From the NCBI RefSeq assembly GCF_020166495.1, contig NZ_JAINZS010000006.1, positions 248,001-312,000 on the forward strand: 64,000 bases of DNA. The letters run 5' to 3'. This document shows positions 56,531 through 64,000 of the stretch, one piece after another. Every line of letters starts with the position of its first letter. Position 1 is the first letter of the stretch. Position numbers and translations under genes: made by a program. Source of the stretch: Robertkochia aurantiaca (GTDB lineage Bacteria; Bacteroidota; Bacteroidia; Flavobacteriales; Flavobacteriaceae). The notes under the pieces were generated by a model, which did not search any database, was not told the origin of the DNA, and saw only the letters and a list, made by a program, of their open reading frames with translations.

Positions 56531-56872
56531 TTACTCTTTTTTTCTGAATTTCTTCGAATTGGTTCTTATCAGGAGATAAGGTAATCCTGTTACAATGGCC
56601 ATTATCAGGGCATAGAGTTTCAGTCGGGGATCATCCAGATACAGGCTTAAACCATATCCCAGGATAGTTATGGTTGCCATATAGAACATGACGTTGCCAA
56701 ATATGTGAGCGATGGCTTCGATGTCATAGCGGGCTTTTTCTTCTTCATCCATAGAATTGTATCCGGCGATCAGGTTGTACATTTTCGCATACCTGACCAG
56801 TATTCCCAGGAGAATAAAAATTGCTGCCGCGAAGATCATATTATCAAAGATTGAAGTGAAAATAAATACCAA
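56531..56872 (-). CDS. DUF3784 small membrane protein
   Basis: The 113-residue product has three membrane helices (about 11-28, 54-74, 84-102) around the family motif KMYNLIAGYNSMDEEEKARYD (about 30-50). The function is unknown. The start could be the internal Met12 (MIFAAAIF), since the first eleven residues are not conserved by eye. It precedes the VOC gene on the same strand. Confidence 0.8.
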   Translation of the reverse strand: MVFIFTSIFDNMIFAAAIFILLGILVRYAKMYNLIAGYNSMDEEEKARYDIEAIAHIFGNVMFYMATITILGYGLSLYLDDPRLKLYALIMAIVTGLPYLLIRTNSKKFRKKE

Positions 56873-57022
56873 AACAGATATTCAGCCAACACTAAATTAA
56901 TATTCCCCGTCAGATTCAGCAAGAGATCTTTAGAACACATTTTCGTATAAGAGTTCGTCTCTGTTTTCATTTGGGGCTTAGTGTTGTTTCGTTTGTGATT
57001 TCAGATGTTGATGGTCCGGGGG

Positions 57023-58165
57023 TCAATCTTCTTTGCACTTATCATGAATCCAGCTTAAGTAGGTGTTTTCATATTGATCTGCATAAAAGGGAGGAGGCAC
57101 CCCTTTTCCTAAAGGCCAGGTGAGCATGGCGTGATCTCCCTCCTCTAAAATCACTGTTTCGACCCCCTTATATTTTTGAAAGTTCTTCACGGTTTCTTCC
57201 GGGGGGAAACTCTCATTTTCCCGGCCAGAGATAACAAGTATTTCGGTATGGCTTGCCTCCAGGTAAGTTTCGGGCTGAAAGTACATAACCTGGTTCCACC
57301 AGGGATAGAAATACAATTCCTCTGAAAATTCTTCTCCGGCCTTAAACCAGTCTTTATCTCTTAATACCGCAATTCGTTCTTCGATTAGCTTTCGTGCTGC
57401 AGGATCATTTTTAAAAGTCAGGATGTCGGTATACAGGTTTTTTGCTTCTTCGATCTCATTTTCGGTGAATCCTTTCCGCTCTAACCGATAGGTCATTTCG
57501 CGCACTGTCTGTTTCAATGGTGAGGTTCCGGAGGGTGAGACCATTACGATAAAATCGACCGGAATGAGAGAGTCGATGATCAGGCTAACCCATTCGCCTT
57601 CACTGAAAGCAAACAGGCCTGTCTTTTCGAAAGGATAGGTCTTTCTTATTTTTTCAATAGCAGCGACAGCATCTCCGGCATAGCCCTGGTAACCGGTTTC
57701 ATAGGTGTCTCCCTCAGATCTGCCGCTTCCTCTCTTATCATAGGCAAAGGCCGCTACTCCCGATCGGGCAAGGTTTCTTGCATGAAAGGCGTATTCACCT
57801 CTGTCTTCGCTTCCTGATCCATGTATGAAAACCACCAGACAACGGGCTTCTTGTGACTTCGGTTGGTATAAGGTTCCGTATAATTGATTGCCCTCGTTTT
57901 CGAACATTACTTCTTTTTCATCATAAGTGAAGAAATACTCTTTAACCGAAAGCACGGTGATGATCAGGGTCAGAACCGTAAAACCCATATAAATTTTCTT
58001 TCTTTTCTTTATCAAGGCAAACAAGGAAAGTATCAAAAGGCTGATGGAGACAACTACCACCTCTTTTCGCGTATCTAAAACCGCCCCGATAGCGCCGAAG
58101 TTAGAATAATAAAGAACGAAGGTTATCGGCGTTAGTATCAGCAGGGTTATCAGTAATCCTTTCAT
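57023..58165 (-). CDS. Membrane-tethered alpha/beta hydrolase
   Basis: The 380-residue product begins with about three membrane helices (1-75), then an alpha/beta hydrolase domain. VVFIHGSGSEDRGEY near residue 110 is the oxyanion-hole region. AYDKRGSGRSEG follows. The nucleophile elbow is AFSEGEW (Ser near 169). A late acidic residue (SGRENESFP) and the histidine in EEGDHAMLTW complete a plausible triad. The fold resembles acyl-peptidases and esterases of the YqiA/dienelactone type. The substrate is unknown. Confidence 0.83.
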   Translation of the reverse strand: MKGLLITLLILTPITFVLYYSNFGAIGAVLDTRKEVVVVSISLLILSLFALIKKRKKIYMGFTVLTLIITVLSVKEYFFTYDEKEVMFENEGNQLYGTLYQPKSQEARCLVVFIHGSGSEDRGEYAFHARNLARSGVAAFAYDKRGSGRSEGDTYETGYQGYAGDAVAAIEKIRKTYPFEKTGLFAFSEGEWVSLIIDSLIPVDFIVMVSPSGTSPLKQTVREMTYRLERKGFTENEIEEAKNLYTDILTFKNDPAARKLIEERIAVLRDKDWFKAGEEFSEELYFYPWWNQVMYFQPETYLEASHTEILVISGRENESFPPEETVKNFQKYKGVETVILEEGDHAMLTWPLGKGVPPPFYADQYENTYLSWIHDKCKED

Positions 58166-58211
58166 CTTTTGAAAAGTCGATTAAAATAAGATAAACAGCT
58201 CCTTCTATAAT

Positions 58212-58418
58212 TCAGCAGCATTTCCGGTCATTTTGTACGGGAGGGCAGGGTACCGATCCGTAACTGCAAAAAACACAGCAATCACCAGTAAGCGGCTTTA
58301 AAATCACATTGCAATTTTCGCATTTATAAAAGTATTGACAGGAATCGGCAGGCATAACTTCCTTTTCTTTATGTGCGCATTCCGGACAGGTGATCTCGCA
58401 AATCGTAATTGTTTCCAT
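58212..58418 (-). CDS. GDCCVxC-domain cysteine-rich small protein
   Basis: The 68-residue product has twelve cysteines: two CxxC zinc-ribbon-like pairs (CPEC, CENC), the GDCCVFC signature (about 46-52) and a terminal Cys-Cys. Related proteins occur with mercury or other thiol-reactive metal genes, but none of merR, merT or merP is present here. It is transcribed with, and 11 bases before, the MerA-like flavoprotein gene, and may pass a metal or thiol to it. Confidence 0.8.
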   Translation of the reverse strand: METITICEITCPECAHKEKEVMPADSCQYFYKCENCNVILKPLTGDCCVFCSYGSVPCPPVQNDRKCC

Positions 58419-58428
58419 AGAGGTTAAT

Positions 58429-59775
58429 TTAAATCATACTGCTTATATCTGATGCCATTGAGGGGTAAGAGTACAACATTTTCTTTAGGTCATGGGTTTT
58501 TAAGTCGGCGTTCATGGCCATGGCGAACAGATTGATGGTTTCTTCTGCGTGGGGTCCGATAAGATGAGCGCCCAGGATCCTGTCTGATTCTTTGTCGATT
58601 AAGGTTTTAAAAGCATATTCATCCTGATTGGTTCTTTTCGCATTAAACCATCCCGGTACCGATTCGTATTTTGTTTCAAAACTAAGGTCTTGATCGTTGG
58701 CTTCCCTCTCGGTCATGCCAACCATGGCCACGGGTGGAAGGGTGAAAACAACGCTTGGGATGGCAGGATACTTCATTTTTTTATGATTGTTTCCGATCAC
58801 ATTTGAAGCTACCACATGCCCTTCCAAAACTGCTACAGGTGTCAGGGGAAGACCATTGGTAACTGCGCTGTCTCCTGCGCTGTATATGTGTGTATTTGAA
58901 GTGCTTTGCAAGTAATCGTTTACTTCGATCCCTTTTTTGTTGTAAGCGATGCCGGCTTTCTCGAGATCCAGATCGTCAATGGCCGGTACCCTTCCTGATG
59001 AATTAAATACCGCTGAGACCGGGTAACTGTTCTTACCGTTTTTGTTTTCTACAGTGACAAGAAAGCCCTTTTCTGATTTTTGAACTTCTGTTACCTCTGT
59101 GTTCAGCACGATATCGATACCCAGTTTTTCAGTAGCGGAAACAAGATGCTTGACAATATTATGGTCGAATTTGGCGAGAGGGTGTTCTCCCCTGTGCACA
59201 ATAGTGACTTTGGCTCCGAATCGGGCAGCGATATGAGCAAATTCGAAAGCTATGTATCCACCTCCTATAAATAGCAGAGACTTCGGAAGTTCTTTCAAAT
59301 TCAAAAAGTCTGTGCTTGTAAGTGTATATTCACCTCCGGGGATGTTCAAGGTCCGTGGCCTGGCTCCTGTGGCAAGGATGATCTTTTTTGCCTTAACCCG
59401 GGTTTCATTGAGCTCTATTGTGTTTGGGTCCAGAAATTTGGCCTGAGAATGAAAGGTAATAATTCCGTGGTCTTTATAGTCTTTTTCAATCTTCCCGGGC
59501 ATGGAGTCGGTGAAAGTGCTCTTAAACCGCATTAGATCCTTCCAATTTAAGGAAGGGATCCCTTCCAGGCCTTTGTGCTGAAGATTCTGAGCAGACCGGA
59601 ACACTTCGGTAACCCCTGTTAACACCTTTTTTGGGTCACAGCCCCTGAGGGCACATGTTCCTCCGTAGGGCCGCTCATCGGTAATTCCCACTGACAAGCC
59701 TTCCGAAGCGCATTTTTTGGCAACGGTCATTCCCGCCATTCCGGATCCTATTACGAAAACATCGAACTCTTTCAT
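58429..59775 (-). CDS. Flavin-dependent pyridine-nucleotide disulfide oxidoreductase, MerA-like
   Basis: The 448-residue product has the FAD motif GSGMAGMTVA at residues 11-20 and a redox-active disulfide motif GGTCALRGC (Cys about 42 and 47). A second nucleotide-binding motif GGGYIAFEFAHIAARFG lies near 172. The FAD C-terminal motif IYSAGDSA follows, then a dimerisation domain with GAHLIGPHAEE. Mercuric reductase carries an additional C-terminal vicinal Cys pair and an N-terminal metal-binding domain; both are absent. The substrate is therefore uncertain. The order of genes on the minus strand puts this gene first, followed by the GDCCVxC gene. Confidence 0.85.
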   Translation of the reverse strand: MKEFDVFVIGSGMAGMTVAKKCASEGLSVGITDERPYGGTCALRGCDPKKVLTGVTEVFRSAQNLQHKGLEGIPSLNWKDLMRFKSTFTDSMPGKIEKDYKDHGIITFHSQAKFLDPNTIELNETRVKAKKIILATGARPRTLNIPGGEYTLTSTDFLNLKELPKSLLFIGGGYIAFEFAHIAARFGAKVTIVHRGEHPLAKFDHNIVKHLVSATEKLGIDIVLNTEVTEVQKSEKGFLVTVENKNGKNSYPVSAVFNSSGRVPAIDDLDLEKAGIAYNKKGIEVNDYLQSTSNTHIYSAGDSAVTNGLPLTPVAVLEGHVVASNVIGNNHKKMKYPAIPSVVFTLPPVAMVGMTEREANDQDLSFETKYESVPGWFNAKRTNQDEYAFKTLIDKESDRILGAHLIGPHAEETINLFAMAMNADLKTHDLKKMLYSYPSMASDISSMI

Positions 59776-59974
59776 GTTGTGTTTCTATCTCTATATCTTC
59801 AATAGTCAGCAGCTTTTCGTGAGCGCTGAACGTATTTAATAAGATACTAAGAATCTGATAAATCACCCGGTATGTAAATAACAGATCATTATTGCCTATG
59901 TATTCATAAGGGGCGGAGGATACAGGTATCCGGCTACTGCACAGATTTCACAATTGGATATCAAAAGCCGGGAA

Positions 59975-60475
59975 TTATTCCTGTCCCACGATATTGCTGC
60001 GTCTTTCCAGCAGGAAATTATCTTTCCACTGACCATTTCTTCTGGCAATTCTTTCCCTGAAACCTACAACTCTGAAGCCAACGCTTTTATGCAGGCTGAT
60101 ACTGGGGGTGTTTTCGGTAAAGACCGAAGCCTGGAGTGTCCAGATTCCGTTTTTTTCGCTTTCAGCAATCAGTTCTTTCAATAAAAGTTGTCCGACTCCT
60201 TTTCCACGGTGATGTTCAGCAATATATATGCTTACTTCGGCAACGCCCGAATAAACCGCTCTTCCTGACACCGGGCTCAAGGCTGCCCAACCGGCTATTT
60301 CATTATTAATCGTGGCGACCAACCTGCCAAACTTTAAATGTGAAAGGTCAAATTTTACCCGATCCGGTGCCGCTGTTTCAAAGGTGGCTATTCCTGTAGC
60401 GATACCGCTTTGGTAAATGGCTTTAACGCTTTCCCAGTCCTCTTCAGACATGAACCTGATTTTAACGGCCACCAT
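59975..60475 (-). CDS. GNAT family N-acetyltransferase
   Basis: The 166-residue product resembles the phosphinothricin/methionine sulfoximine acetyltransferase group. It starts with an IRFMSEEDWESVKAIYQSGIATGIATFET segment. The CoA-binding motif RGKGVGQLLLKELI lies near residue 97, followed by SLHKSVGFRVVGFRERI. The substrate is an amino group of a small metabolite, unknown here. It is 47 bases after the DUF2200 gene on the same strand. Confidence 0.87.
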   Translation of the reverse strand: MVAVKIRFMSEEDWESVKAIYQSGIATGIATFETAAPDRVKFDLSHLKFGRLVATINNEIAGWAALSPVSGRAVYSGVAEVSIYIAEHHRGKGVGQLLLKELIAESEKNGIWTLQASVFTENTPSISLHKSVGFRVVGFRERIARRNGQWKDNFLLERRSNIVGQE

Positions 60476-60522
60476 TATGGTAAGGGTGTTAGAGTCAATG
60501 TATGTTGTTTAGTGGATGACAT

Positions 60523-60888
60523 TCAGTTTTTTCTGAGTATTTTCTCCATTTTCCTTCCTTTAGCCAATTCATCGACAAGCTTATCCAGGTACCTTACCTT
60601 TTTTGTAAGAGGGGTCTCGATCTCCTCTATCCGGTAACCACAGATCACGCCTTTTATCAGATGAGCATGGGGGTTGAGGTCAGCTTTGTCAAAGAAGGTT
60701 TCGAAAGTGACCTTATCCTCTATGAGTTTATTACTCTCATCGTCATCGAAATTTGTGAGCCATTTTATCACCTCATGGAGTTCCTCCTTCGTCCGGCCTT
60801 TTTTCTCCACTTTAGTTACATAGTGCGGATACACAGAGGCGAAAGTCATCCCTGCGATTTTTCTGTCGTGTTCTGGTGTGGTTGCCAT
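60523..60888 (-). CDS. DUF2200 family protein
   Basis: The 121-residue product matches DUF2200, with [23 protein letters not shown] near the start and [17 protein letters not shown] near residue 78. It is a small soluble protein rich in Lys and Glu. The function is unknown. It probably shares a transcript with the GNAT gene. Confidence 0.85.
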   Translation of the reverse strand: MATTPEHDRKIAGMTFASVYPHYVTKVEKKGRTKEELHEVIKWLTNFDDDESNKLIEDKVTFETFFDKADLNPHAHLIKGVICGYRIEEIETPLTKKVRYLDKLVDELAKGRKMEKILRKN

Positions 60889-61022
60889 AGATGTTATTTT
60901 TGAAGATTTTCGTCGACTTAATTTAAAATATTCAATCGCTGAAGAATGATGTTAAAATACTAAAAATCTGATATGCATTTATAGTTGTATCAATCGCAGC
61001 CATGCATTATTCATTGATTTTA

Positions 61023-61532
61023 CTAATGATCATCCAGGAATCTGCTGACCAAAGAATCATTCTCTGTTTCCATCTGAACGGTCCAGCTATCGATGAACCA
61101 TCTTCCTTTTTCAAAATGAAGCCTGATACTGTTCAGTCCTCTGACATCTGCAGGTACCCCGGGATCGGCACGTATCTCGAAAGCGCTCCAGACATGGGCA
61201 ATATCGCCGTAGGTCTGTACTGAACGACCGAGTTCCTTTTCGAAAAGATCTTCTCTTGGTGACAGTGCCAGGGGGATGTATTCAGCCTCCAAAGATGAAT
61301 AGGATGCGTTGCCCTTTTCATCAAGCCTGATAATGACTGCATCTGTTGAATGAATGAATTTGTCTCTTTCAAATTCCCAGGGGTCTGTGCCCGAACCTGA
61401 AATGACATCATAATAAGCGTTGATTATGGCGTCGATCGACGCCACGTCTTTATCATGGGTATTGCCGGAATTTTGAGCAAAAGCCGGTAAACTGAAAAGC
61501 AGGTTTACCAGGAGGAATATCAATTTTTTCAT
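61023..61532 (-). CDS. Secreted NTF2-like (SnoaL/DUF4440-type) protein
   Basis: The 169-residue product has a signal peptide (about 1-20, ending near AFAQ). A single NTF2-like domain follows: VASIDAIINAYYDVISG at its first helix, then AHVWSAFEIRA and IRLHFEKGRWFIDSWTVQ, the usual last strands. Such domains act as small lyases, isomerases or binding modules. The start codon overlaps the stop of the upstream YfcC gene (ATGA), so the two are translated together. Confidence 0.8.
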   Translation of the reverse strand: MKKLIFLLVNLLFSLPAFAQNSGNTHDKDVASIDAIINAYYDVISGSGTDPWEFERDKFIHSTDAVIIRLDEKGNASYSSLEAEYIPLALSPREDLFEKELGRSVQTYGDIAHVWSAFEIRADPGVPADVRGLNSIRLHFEKGRWFIDSWTVQMETENDSLVSRFLDDH

Positions 61533-63025
61533 TGGAATGCGATTAAAGTCAGAAATATCATGATCACTATGGCGAGTATCAGTATTAAGGGCCAGACGAA
61601 CCTGAGATATCGGTCATATCCGATTTTGGCGACTCCGAGAAAGGCAAGTAACAAACCGGTGGGATTGATCAGATTAAAAAGTCCGTGCCCGAACTGATAG
61701 GTGCTTACGATCACTTCCCTGCCGATATTGACCGTGTCGGCCAGCGGCGCCAGTATGGGAACGGTAAGCACGGCCGTACCTGATGTTGACGGTACAAAAA
61801 AGGCGATGAAATTATAGACGATAAAAAGTGCGTTCACAAAAATCCCTTTATCCATGCCCTCTGTTATACTTCCGGCCTCATAAAGTATGGTGTCACTGAT
61901 CATTCCATCACTCATAAGAATCGATATGCCGCGGGCGAGGCCGATAATAAAGGCGACACCTAATAACGAACCGGCCCCTGTCATGAAGGCCTGTAAAAAG
62001 GTTTCCTCTTTCATACGGGCCAGTAAGCCTAAAACGACAGAGCCGAAAAAAAATACAGCCGTCATTTCGACCAGCCACCAATCCAATGCTACCACCCCAT
62101 AAACCATGATCACGAAACACAGCATGAAAACCGAAAGAATCAGTTTCATATTACCCGAGAGACTCGGGATTCTTAGTTCCGGATCCACTGCAAAATTACT
62201 TTCGATCTTTTCTTTTTGATCAGATATCACCGAATAAGCGGGATCGGCCTTTACACGTTTCGCATAACGCAACAGAAACAAGATTGTCAGCGTGATGCAT
62301 ATCAAAAACATAACCATTCTTTCCTGAAGACCATTGGTCCACACAATACCTGCTGCATCGGAGGCGATGATGGTAGAAAAGGGGTTGGTGGTAGAAGCCA
62401 TGACCCCCACCTGTGATCCGAGAAAGACACAGGCCACAGCTACCAGGGCATCGTATTTTGCGGCTAGAAAAACGGGGATCAGAATCGGCAGGAAGGCGAT
62501 GGTTTCTTCTCCAAATCCGAAGGTGGAGCCCCCCAGGGCGATTAACAGGGTAGTGCTGATGATCAGGATAAATTCGCGACCCTTCAGGAATTCTGAAAGC
62601 CACTGAATACCGGCACTGAAGGCTCCGGATCTTTCAACAACACCCACCGTTCCTCCAATGATAAGAACCAGGAATATTATATCTGCTGTCTCGATGATCC
62701 CTTTGACAGGTGCCTGCAGAAATTGAAAAAGACCTTGCGGCTTTGCATCCACATGTTTATACGTGCCTGGAATGCTGATGGGTTTGTAAATGGCTCCGGA
62801 GGTGAAATTTTCCAGGGGGATTTGAATATTTAGAATATCCAGAGTCTCAGGGGTGGGAGGTAACTTTTCGGTTCTATCATTCCTTTGAACTATAAAGGCA
62901 TCTTCAGAGGCATTATAGGTGAGTTTCGCATACTGACCTGCGGGAATAACCCAGGTAAGAACCGCAACAAGTGCCGCAATGATCAGGAGAATGGCCTGAG
63001 CCGAAGGGAAAGATCTTATTTTCAT
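61529..63025 (-). CDS. YfcC family (ion transporter superfamily) membrane protein
   Basis: The 498-residue product has about twelve membrane helices. It begins with SAQAILLIIAALVAVLTWVIPAGQY and keeps the GGTVGVVERSGAF, GSTFGFGEETIAF and PSTSGTAVLTVPILAPL segments of the YfcC/C4-dicarboxylate-like carrier family. A large periplasmic loop lies between helix 1 and helix 2 (about 36-100). Members are predicted to carry dicarboxylates, amino acids or peptide-derived compounds; no substrate gene sits beside it. It is coupled to the secreted NTF2-like gene. Confidence 0.87.
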   Translation of the reverse strand: MKIRSFPSAQAILLIIAALVAVLTWVIPAGQYAKLTYNASEDAFIVQRNDRTEKLPPTPETLDILNIQIPLENFTSGAIYKPISIPGTYKHVDAKPQGLFQFLQAPVKGIIETADIIFLVLIIGGTVGVVERSGAFSAGIQWLSEFLKGREFILIISTTLLIALGGSTFGFGEETIAFLPILIPVFLAAKYDALVAVACVFLGSQVGVMASTTNPFSTIIASDAAGIVWTNGLQERMVMFLICITLTILFLLRYAKRVKADPAYSVISDQKEKIESNFAVDPELRIPSLSGNMKLILSVFMLCFVIMVYGVVALDWWLVEMTAVFFFGSVVLGLLARMKEETFLQAFMTGAGSLLGVAFIIGLARGISILMSDGMISDTILYEAGSITEGMDKGIFVNALFIVYNFIAFFVPSTSGTAVLTVPILAPLADTVNIGREVIVSTYQFGHGLFNLINPTGLLLAFLGVAKIGYDRYLRFVWPLILILAIVIMIFLTLIAFQ

Positions 63026-63305
63026 TTCAGAGGTACGCTTATTTGCAAAGCGCCTGTTTATATTACGTCTATGAAAGTATGAATATTTTCTGAGTTAATG
63101 CCGTCAGATGGGTCGCTATATGTCTGATAATGAATGACTCTATGTGCTCTGGCAGATCGATTTTTTAAAGTTGCGTCTATTTCTACCTTAAATGACTTTA
63201 GTTAAGGCGGGGATGTAGAGGAATATCTTATTGCCAAAAGAATTACATGATCTTGCGTTTTGTGGGAAGTACGCAGAGTTTACCAGGAATCATAAAACAA
63301 AGAGA

Positions 63306-63737
63306 TCAACCGGAGGTGATTTTTCGTTCACCGGATCTGTTCTTAAATATGGCATTGTAAAGGAAGTAACTGAAAATCCCTGTGATGAAAGTGGCGGCAA
63401 TATCCCAGACATCGATAGGTTTGCCCAGCAGGGGATGTGCCAGCTCATACACTATAATGCTCAGGGTTCCAAGCTTGATCAGGTAATTCCCTTTGTCACG
63501 CTCATGAGAGAAAATAGCGATTAAAATAAACAAGGTGGTTAAAGTTCCGAAGGTATTCCCTAAGGTGTCTGCTAAATGAAAGTCATTGATGTCATTGCGA
63601 TAAACATATGGTCGGTAAATAGGTCGTCCTATGAATTCGTATATAAGAAGTGAAGAAAGGCCGATGGCAAAATTGATGATTTTGTACCAGGTTAATTTCC
63701 ATCCTTTCAGTTCATCTAAAAATTCGTTCAATTCCAT
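63306..63737 (-). CDS. Small membrane protein of unknown function
   Basis: The 143-residue product has four likely membrane helices (about 18-38, 60-78, 87-103, 112-130). A central loop contains YVYRNDINDFHLADTLGN, and a DVWDIAATFITGIFSYFLYN segment resembles VanZ-like or related membrane proteins. No catalytic motif is apparent. It is isolated between the YfcC gene and the window end, with about 280 non-coding bases on either side. Confidence 0.65.
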   Translation of the reverse strand: MELNEFLDELKGWKLTWYKIINFAIGLSSLLIYEFIGRPIYRPYVYRNDINDFHLADTLGNTFGTLTTLFILIAIFSHERDKGNYLIKLGTLSIIVYELAHPLLGKPIDVWDIAATFITGIFSYFLYNAIFKNRSGERKITSG

Positions 63738-64000
63738 ATAGAAAACATAGTGATTAGGCGATAAAAGTGTTTATGACTGGTATAATGAGGCTGAATGACC
63801 TGAAAGTCCTCGGGCCGGCATGTTTACTAAAGCAGCCTCCATAGAATACATGGCTTCTATAATCAGTCAGGTGATTCGTTATTGCTCCGATTCTTTCTTT
63901 AAATATAGCATTTATAAATGCTGTAATTCTATAAATATACCCGGAAAAGCCTTCAATAGCATGTAACCAACTGATAGACAGTATGTAATATGTGCCTTTC
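63738..64000. other. Non-coding end of the window
   Basis: No convincing ORF, RNA gene or terminator is visible in these 263 bases. They may be the upstream region of genes outside the window. Confidence 0.5.

Noticed and set aside
58212-59775. Mercury resistance operon
   Set aside because: No merR, merT or merP, and the flavoenzyme lacks the C-terminal cysteine pair and N-terminal metal-binding domain of MerA.

Overview
The window looks like a chromosomal segment of a marine-type Flavobacteriaceae (Bacteroidota). The evidence is the gene content (alternative complex III operon, DUF5686 and DUF2723 proteins, ExbB/ExbD1/ExbD2 with a PorT-like barrel, type I asparaginase, NadR-type kinase with PnuC), Bacteroidota-style -7 boxes (TAnnTTTG) and the lack of obvious Shine-Dalgarno sequences. 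I see no prophage, integrase, transposase, CRISPR array or defence island; most of the window is conserved core genome.

Layout. 1-5.2 kb: 3' end of an acyltransferase gene, asparaginase, tRNA-Ser(GGA), then an ExbB-type proton-channel operon and an outer-membrane barrel. 5.2-18.3 kb, almost all on the minus strand: a PAP2-like membrane protein, rpoN, asnS, an RND/MMPL exporter, a DUF5686 protein, then the translation genes frr, pyrH, tsf, rpsB, rpsI and rplM. A compact plus-strand transcription unit at about 9.01-9.14 kb (promoter box, three stem-loops, strong terminator, no credible ORF) is a likely small RNA. 18.6-27.3 kb: polA, a phosphoesterase, a cysteine-less thioredoxin-fold protein, a polysaccharide deacetylase and a large DUF2723 protein. 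27.4-32.3 kb: tRNA-Gln(TTG) and rimP-nusA-infB, with a terminator-like hairpin in the rimP leader. 32.3-33.0 kb: a 670-base gene-free stretch of period-8 tandem repeats and dispersed inverted repeats. 33.6-45.4 kb: the respiratory operon actABCDEF-coxB-coxA, which carries electrons from menaquinol to cytochrome c and oxygen in one transcriptional unit. 45.4-45.7 kb: two more period-8 arrays. 46.7-49.9 kb: metY under a SAM-I riboswitch, and ahcY, together serving the methionine/SAM cycle. 49.9-53.5 kb: phosphopantetheinyl transferase, a YkoF/MTH1187-type protein, PnuC, a NadR-type kinase and DUF4301, all tightly packed. 53.9-63.7 kb, minus strand: acyltransferase, BASS transporter, VOC protein, DUF3784, alpha/beta hydrolase, a GDCCVxC protein with a flavin disulfide-reductase-like enzyme, GNAT, DUF2200, a secreted NTF2-like protein coupled to a YfcC carrier, and a small membrane protein.

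I found no wholly new multi-gene system. The items most worth following are the small RNA at about 9.02-9.14 kb, the period-8 repeat family in two intergenic regions, the helix-hairpin-helix tail fused to ActC, the His-rich tails of ActF and CoxA, the extra haem domain on ActA, the cysteine-less thioredoxin, and several structured leaders (rimP, rplM, rpsB, ahcY, metY). All calls were made by reading the sequence; no database search or folding program was run.
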